From the NCBI RefSeq assembly GCF_000455825.1, contig NZ_ATAO01000250.1:62001-126000 (forward strand): a stretch of DNA of 64,000 bases, read 5' to 3'. The position numbers were made by a program, and so were the translations under genes. The notes beneath the pieces were generated by a model, which saw only the letters and a program-made list of their open reading frames with translations, had not been told where the DNA came from and did no database searches. This DNA is from Microbacterium maritypicum MF109 (GTDB lineage Bacteria; Actinomycetota; Actinomycetes; Actinomycetales; Microbacteriaceae). Of this stretch, positions 57,968 to 64,000 are shown one piece after another (within the stretch, counting starts at the first letter, position 1; every line of letters begins with the position of its first letter).

Positions 57968-58918
57968 TCAGTGGGCGGTGGCGATGCCGATCGAGTCGTG
58001 CACGATCACCGCGGCGACCCGAGCGCCGGCCCCTGCCGCCACGATCAGCTGCTGCGGACCCGGTGCCGCGGCATCCCCTGCGGCATAGAGTCCCGGCACG
58101 TCGGTGCGACCGGAGCGGTCGGTGAGCAGGTGCCCGGCATCGTCCGTCGCCGGGATGATCCCGTCGAGGAAAGCCAGCGTGACGTCCCACTCGGGGCGCA
58201 CGAAACCGCCGTCGACGCCGACCGCGGTGCCGTCGGCGAGGCGGATGGCTTCGAGCTGGCCTCGGTCGCCCACGAGCTCGGCGATGGGAGCCCGATGCAC
58301 GGAGATCCCGACGGCTGCGAGGGCAGCCTCCTCGTCCGGTGTCACGGAGTCTGCGCCGTGGGTGAAGACGGCGAGGTTCTCGGTCCAACGGCCGATGAGT
58401 CGCGCGCGATCCGCGAGGTCCGCGGTCTCGCCGATGAGGGCGAGTCGGCGTCCCTGCAGCTCCCACGCATCGCAGGCGGCGCAGCTGAACAGACTCATGC
58501 CGTAGTAGCCGCGCAGGTTCGGGACATCCGGGAGCGTCTCGCGCAGACCGGTGGCCAGCAGCGTCGTGCGGGCGGTCACGGTCGCCTCGGTCTCGCGCCG
58601 TCCGATGTCCGCCGCGAACCCGCCGGCCGCGGGGCGGAGAGCGGCCACGCGGGTCCGTGATCTCACCTCGACGTTCGGGTAGGCCGCGAGCTCTGCCCTG
58701 GCGAGGCGACGCAGTTCTTGAGGCGGGATGCCGTCGCGGGTCAGGAATCCGTGCGATCGCAGCGTGGCCGCGTTGCGGGGACGATCGGCGTCGATCACGA
58801 GCACGCGCGCGAGGGCGCGGCCGAGGTTGAGCGCAGCGGAGAGGCCGGCGGGTCCGCCACCCACGATGAGCACGTCGTAGTCGGCGGGCTCGTCCGCTCT
58901 CGGTGTGAGTGATGTCAT
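57968..58918 (-). CDS. FAD-dependent thioredoxin-reductase-like oxidoreductase
   Basis: A 316-residue flavoprotein with FAD-binding VGGGPAGLSAALNLGR (residues about 19-34), the redox pair CAAC at 146-149 in SCAACDAWE, and the C-terminal GLYAAGDAA FAD motif. This is the size and order of thioredoxin reductases, but the second NAD(P) motif is weak (LALIGETADLADRA lacks GxGxxA). It may therefore use another electron donor, as ferredoxin- or NADPH-independent relatives do. A MerR gene lies upstream on the same strand, with a 16-base palindrome between them. Confidence 0.87.
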   Translation of the reverse strand: MTSLTPRADEPADYDVLIVGGGPAGLSAALNLGRALARVLVIDADRPRNAATLRSHGFLTRDGIPPQELRRLARAELAAYPNVEVRSRTRVAALRPAAGGFAADIGRRETEATVTARTTLLATGLRETLPDVPNLRGYYGMSLFSCAACDAWELQGRRLALIGETADLADRARLIGRWTENLAVFTHGADSVTPDEEAALAAVGISVHRAPIAELVGDRGQLEAIRLADGTAVGVDGGFVRPEWDVTLAFLDGIIPATDDAGHLLTDRSGRTDVPGLYAAGDAAAPGPQQLIVAAGAGARVAAVIVHDSIGIATAH

Positions 58919-58990
58919 CCGCGTGGTCCTTCCGAGAAAGGGGCGGATCCATCGCTCGGCGTCTGCCGAGGCGACGCCGCCGGGCGGCCG

Positions 58991-59006
58991 GTAAGGCGCG
59001 CCTTAC
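58991..59006. promoter_or_regulatory. perfect 16-base palindrome upstream of the flavoprotein gene
   Basis: GTAAGGCGCGCCTTAC, without mismatch or spacer, 73 bases before the flavoprotein ATG and downstream of the MerR stop. MerR regulators bind such palindromes within promoters; this is a candidate target of the neighbouring MerR protein. Confidence 0.6.
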
Positions 59007-59056
59007 TTTCATCCTGCCACTGTTCGGCTGACCGGGTCGGTGCCCTCCGGCCCGAC

Positions 59057-59857
59057 CTACCCGCGCCGCACGGGCTGCTGCAGTTCGGTGACCCAGTCGG
59101 ACTGGTCTTCCGAGACGGCGCGCACGTACAGCTCGCGGCAGGGGGCGTCGTGGACCAGACCGCGGGCGAAGATCTCGGTGTGGATCGCCTGCCAGCTCTC
59201 GGCGATGCGATCCATCGAGCCGAGGTGGATGCCGCACACGGCGCCCGCCGCCGCCGGGAGCTCGATGATCTCGAACCCATCCTGTGCGGGGCCGGTGTAG
59301 GCGTATCCGGCGATGACCTGCAGGCCGTCGTCGAGCGTCTCGTACTCGGCGATCGGGGTGGACAGGGAGTGCTGGTCGCCGATGATCTCCGCCACCGCGT
59401 CGAACGCGGGTCCGACCACCCCCGCGACCGCCGGCTGATCGGCGACGATCGTGCGGATGGCCGCGAGGCGGACGGCGGGGAGGGGCTTGTCGACGATCTC
59501 GATCTGAGACATGTGATTCTCTCTTTCGATGAGGTGGAGGCGCCTCTCCACGTCGACGAGTCTCTCCGCGGCGATCCGATGCTCCTGCTCGACCTCTGCG
59601 CGACGGATCCGCAGCAGGGCGGCGATGCGCTCGGCATCGACACCCCGTTCGAGGATCGTCGAGATGTCGTCGAGCCCGAAACCCAGCTGGCGCAGGGCGA
59701 CGATCCGATGCAGCCGTTCCAGCTGCGAGGGATCGTAGGAGCGGTAGCCGCTGAACTCGTCCACATGGGCGGGCACGAGCAGGCCGGCGGTGTCCCAATG
59801 CCGGAGCATCCGATGGGTCACCTGGCCGACCTGCGCGAAGGCTCCGATGGACAACAT
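59057..59857 (-). CDS. MerR family regulator with GyrI-like effector domain
   Basis: A 266-residue MerR protein. The winged helix at residues 1-70 is IGAFAQVGQVTHRMLRHWDT with AGLLVPAHVDEFSGYRSYDP, followed by a coiled coil (about 75-110) and a GyrI-like small-molecule domain from about 118 (IVDKPLPAVRLAAIRTIVAD, YETLDDGLQVIAGYAYTG, CRELYVRAVSEDQ). BmrR/BltR proteins with this layout sense lipophilic cations and drugs. It probably controls the flavoprotein gene behind it. Confidence 0.9.
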   Translation of the reverse strand: MLSIGAFAQVGQVTHRMLRHWDTAGLLVPAHVDEFSGYRSYDPSQLERLHRIVALRQLGFGLDDISTILERGVDAERIAALLRIRRAEVEQEHRIAAERLVDVERRLHLIERENHMSQIEIVDKPLPAVRLAAIRTIVADQPAVAGVVGPAFDAVAEIIGDQHSLSTPIAEYETLDDGLQVIAGYAYTGPAQDGFEIIELPAAAGAVCGIHLGSMDRIAESWQAIHTEIFARGLVHDAPCRELYVRAVSEDQSDWVTELQQPVRRG

Positions 59858-60035
59858 GTCTCAGTTCTCCCGTCTGCCACTGTGTCAGGGTCAAGTATCG
59901 CGTCAGGGGAGGGGCGGGCGCGGATGCGGTCTCTCCTGACGCCGCATTCTCCGGCTCCGGACCGCATTCCGATATATCGTTTTCAGCCGCTGATCTGGGC
60001 CTTTGAATGTCGGTGGTCCCTGGTTCAGTGAAGGC

Positions 60036-61334
60036 ATGACGGCACTGGCGGATGCGACTCTCGAGCAGGTGGGGGCGCTCGCCGCGCTCACCGAGATGCT
60101 CGTCGAGGTCGAGCGCACGATCAGCAGTCTGCAGGCCGCGCGCGACGGCATCCTCGCAGTGGGCTCGCGGCTCGCGCTCGACGTCGCCGCGCAGGCGGAG
60201 CATCCCGATCATGGGGAGATGACGGCGCGCACCGTGGCCGCGGAGTTCGCCGCTGCCCTGCGCGTGAGCGACCGCACGGTGCAGCGCCGCATGGCGGATG
60301 CGGCGTGGGTCGTGGAGCGCTTCCCGCTGGTCTGGGAAGCGCAGGGCGCCGGGCGCATCAGTGCTGCGCACGCCCGGGCCGTGTGCGAGGCGGGCGAGCA
60401 CCTCGACGACCCGATGAGTCGCGATGCCTACGCGACGCAGATGATCGCCTTCGCCGAGACCGAGGCTCCGGCGCGAGTGGGCCGGATGGCACGGCGGGTG
60501 GCCGAGCGGTTCCAGGCGCGATCGATGGCGGAGCGGCACCTCGACGCGAGGGAGAAGAGGGCCGTGTGGGTGAAAGACGTCGGGGATGGGATGACGCAGC
60601 TCGGCCTGCTCGGTCCATCGGCGCTCGTCCACGGCGTCTTCCAGCGGCTCACGCAGATGGCCACAGCCGTTCGCGAGCTCGAATCCCCGGAGGTCGACGC
60701 TCACGAGCCCGAGTCTCCGGAGCCGGACCGGCGCTCCATCGCGCAACGCCGCGCCGATCTCGCCCTCGACCTGCTCCTCACGGGCGCTCCGGCCGGCCAC
60801 GACGCGCACGAGGGGCTTCTCGCGGCGATCCGCGGAACGGTGTCGGTCACCGTTCCCGTCACGACGCTGATCGGAGATGATGCGACGCCGGCCGAGCTCA
60901 ACGGCCGCACCCCGATCGATCCCGCGACCGCCCGCCGTCTCGCCGGTGCGGCATCCGGGTGGGACCGGATCCTCACGCACCCGATCTCCGGAGCGCTCCT
61001 CGCAGTCGACCGCTATCGTCCCGGTGCGGAGCTGAGGCGACATCTGAGCGCCAGGGACCAGCGATGCCGATTCCCCGCGTGCGGGCACGCATCCGCCGAT
61101 TGCGACATCGACCACCATCGCGATGCCGCGCTGGGGGGCTCCACCGACGAGTCGAACCTCGGCCACCTGTGCCGACGCCACCACGTGCTCAAACATCACT
61201 CGCCGTGGGCGGTCGAGTCTCTGGGGGCGGGGCTCTATGCCTGGACGAGCCCGACCGGCAAGGTCTACATCGACCGGCCACCGCCGCAGAACACGGTCAC
61301 CTTCGTCGACGACCCGGTCGTGCCCCCGTTCTGA
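60036..61334 (+). CDS. DUF222/HNH endonuclease domain protein
   Basis: ATG 60036 with GTGAAGG gives 432 residues. A long N-terminal DUF222 helical region (VAAEFAAALRVSDRTVQRRM, AQGAGRISAAHARAVCEAGEH) precedes the HNH nuclease: CRFPACGHASADCDIDHHRD, then SNLGHLCRRHHVLKH, with both Cys-x-x-x-Cys and Cys-x-x-His zinc positions. Proteins of this type are very abundant in Actinobacteria and often occur in many copies per genome; the function is not established. A second, upstream in-frame start at 60003 lacks a ribosome site. Confidence 0.92.
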   Translation: MTALADATLEQVGALAALTEMLVEVERTISSLQAARDGILAVGSRLALDVAAQAEHPDHGEMTARTVAAEFAAALRVSDRTVQRRMADAAWVVERFPLVWEAQGAGRISAAHARAVCEAGEHLDDPMSRDAYATQMIAFAETEAPARVGRMARRVAERFQARSMAERHLDAREKRAVWVKDVGDGMTQLGLLGPSALVHGVFQRLTQMATAVRELESPEVDAHEPESPEPDRRSIAQRRADLALDLLLTGAPAGHDAHEGLLAAIRGTVSVTVPVTTLIGDDATPAELNGRTPIDPATARRLAGAASGWDRILTHPISGALLAVDRYRPGAELRRHLSARDQRCRFPACGHASADCDIDHHRDAALGGSTDESNLGHLCRRHHVLKHHSPWAVESLGAGLYAWTSPTGKVYIDRPPPQNTVTFVDDPVVPPF

Positions 61335-61409
61335 GCGAGGGGTGCCACCGGCGGGAACGTGCACGGGAGGGCCTCGGTTTAAAGTTGAGCCCGTTCATAT
61401 CAAGTTCAT

Positions 61410-61438
61410 TTGACACTCGAGCGACCTCTCGTTACACT
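61410..61438 (+). promoter_or_regulatory. promoter of dnaK
   Basis: TTGACA (61410-61415) and TACACT (61433-61438) with a 17-base spacer, a near-consensus sigma-70-type promoter in GC-rich DNA. The -10 overlaps the HAIR element, so a bound HspR would block it. The leader before the dnaK ATG is about 70 bases. Confidence 0.75.
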
Positions 61439-61457
61439 TGAGTCATCGCGACTCAGG
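61437..61457 (+). promoter_or_regulatory. HAIR element (HspR operator)
   Basis: CTTGAGT-N7-ACTCAGG differs from the HAIR consensus CTTGAGT-N7-ACTCAAG at one base. HspR, normally encoded in the dnaK operon, represses through this element under non-stress conditions. Confidence 0.85.
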
Positions 61458-61516
61458 TTTTCCTGATCGCCGCAGATTTCCGAACCACAACGAACTTCCA
61501 ACAAAGGAGAGAACAC

Positions 61517-63382
<1,866 letters not shown>

Positions 63383-63384
63383 TC

Positions 63385-64000
63385 ATGACGGACAAGAACT
63401 TCGACGAGAACCAGTTTCCTGAGTCCGCCGAAGGTCGCAGCGAGGGGTCGGATGCTCAGGCATCCGGCCCCGCGCCGCACCACCAGGACTCCCGTGAAGC
63501 GGCAGCCGCCGAGGGGTCGGACGAGACCCCCGTCGACGGTGCGCCGGACGACCTCACGGTCGACGACATCCTCGGCGCCACGCAGACCGGCGAGGCCGCG
63601 GCGGAAGACGCCGTGCTCGCCGACCTCGAATCCACACTGCTGAACGACCTCAAGCGCCTCCAGGCCGAGTACGCCAACTACCGTCGCCGCACCGAGGAGC
63701 AGCGCCAGGTCGAGAGCGAGCGCGCGAAGGGCGAGGCCGCCAAGGGTCTCATCCCCGTGCTCGACGACCTCGACCGCGCCGCCCAGCACGGCGATCTCGT
63801 GGAGGGGACTCCCTTCGCCGTGATCGCCGACAAGGTGCGGCTGGTCGTGGAGCGTCTCGGAGTGGTCGCGTACGGCGAGAAGGGCGAGGAATTCGACCCC
63901 CAGCGTCACGAGGCCATCTTCCAGCAGCCGACTCCCGGCGCCGAGAAGACCACCGTGCTGGAGGTCGTCGAGGTGGGCTACCGCCTCGGTGATGTCGAGC
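63385..64000 (+). CDS. grpE: nucleotide exchange factor GrpE, 5' part
   Basis: Releases ADP from DnaK. The frame runs off the right edge after about 205 residues. An acidic, disordered N-terminal region of about 75 residues is followed by the coiled coil (LKRLQAEYANYRRRTEEQRQ) and the beta domain (VLDDLDRAAQHGD, FDPQRHEAI, GAEKTTVLEVVEVGYRL). The last motif is nearly at the C-terminus, so only a few residues should be missing. It starts 2 bases after dnaK and is co-transcribed with it. Confidence 0.95.
   Translation, partial: MTDKNFDENQFPESAEGRSEGSDAQASGPAPHHQDSREAAAAEGSDETPVDGAPDDLTVDDILGATQTGEAAAEDAVLADLESTLLNDLKRLQAEYANYRRRTEEQRQVESERAKGEAAKGLIPVLDDLDRAAQHGDLVEGTPFAVIADKVRLVVERLGVVAYGEKGEEFDPQRHEAIFQQPTPGAEKTTVLEVVEVGYRLGDVE

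Noticed and set aside
57900..61364. A very long open frame on the minus strand across the flavoprotein, MerR and HNH region
   Set aside because: Its translation is Arg/Gly/Asp-rich without domains and is antisense or out of frame to genes with clear families; such frames are expected in GC-rich DNA.

Overview
The window looks like chromosomal DNA of a high-GC actinobacterium, most likely family Microbacteriaceae (Microbacterium-like). The support is very high GC with strong third-position bias, GTG starts and ATGA/GTGA-coupled genes, a DUF222/HNH endonuclease, a double-domain Lrp regulator, and a dnaK-grpE operon preceded by a HAIR (HspR) site instead of CIRCE. The genus is an inference from gene content.

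Layout. 1-3639: tail of an epimerase-like SDR, a DUF1684 gene, then a tightly coupled six-gene Asp23/DUF2273/DUF6286-type cell-envelope operon. 3661-25167: a large sugar block. A LacI regulator diverges from an L-rhamnose operon (ABC ATPase, two permeases, lipoprotein binding protein, mutarotase rhaM, isomerase rhaI). Facing it is a second sugar or polyol operon (Zn polyol dehydrogenase, ABC ATPase, permease, binding protein, xylB), followed by a SorC regulator, a rhamnulokinase-like kinase with an SDR, and a DeoR regulator ahead of rhaD (aldolase/dehydrogenase fusion) and rhaB. Together these genes give uptake, mutarotation, isomerisation, phosphorylation and cleavage of L-rhamnose, plus a probable polyol route. 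One 18-base sequence, centred on a 14-base palindrome, lies upstream of both minus-strand polyol operons.

25194-32872: serine hydrolase, two membrane proteins, an acyl-CoA ligase, then a compositionally different patch: tandem repeats, a DUF2283-like remnant, a tyrosine-recombinase-like protein without its nucleophile, and a coupled MFS exporter. The patch ends at a tRNA-Gly(CCC) gene. 32937-38313: an L-rhamnonate cluster (FAH-family hydrolase, rhmD, zinc-type dehydrogenase, ACS transporter, divergent IclR regulator with an 11-base-arm operator). It resembles the E. coli rhm cluster, but with a hydrolase and a dehydrogenase where E. coli has the RhmA aldolase.

38323-46030: dcd, a proline-rich membrane protein, FUSC transporter, alpha/beta hydrolase with TetR regulator and doubled operators, two divergent winged-helix regulators with Gly/His-rich tails around a large dyad, a CDF cation transporter and a UMF1 MFS transporter. 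46186-52989: Lrp regulator, MHS transporter, YtcJ-like amidohydrolase, TPP-dependent enzyme and ureohydrolase, probably breakdown of a guanidino or amide compound. This cluster is bracketed by two copies of the same long inverted repeat. 53253-61334: RIO-type kinase, DHA1 exporter, AraC regulator, DUF3817 protein, lipoprotein, thioredoxin-reductase-like flavoprotein with MerR regulator, and a DUF222/HNH protein. 61410-64000: HAIR-controlled dnaK and the start of grpE.
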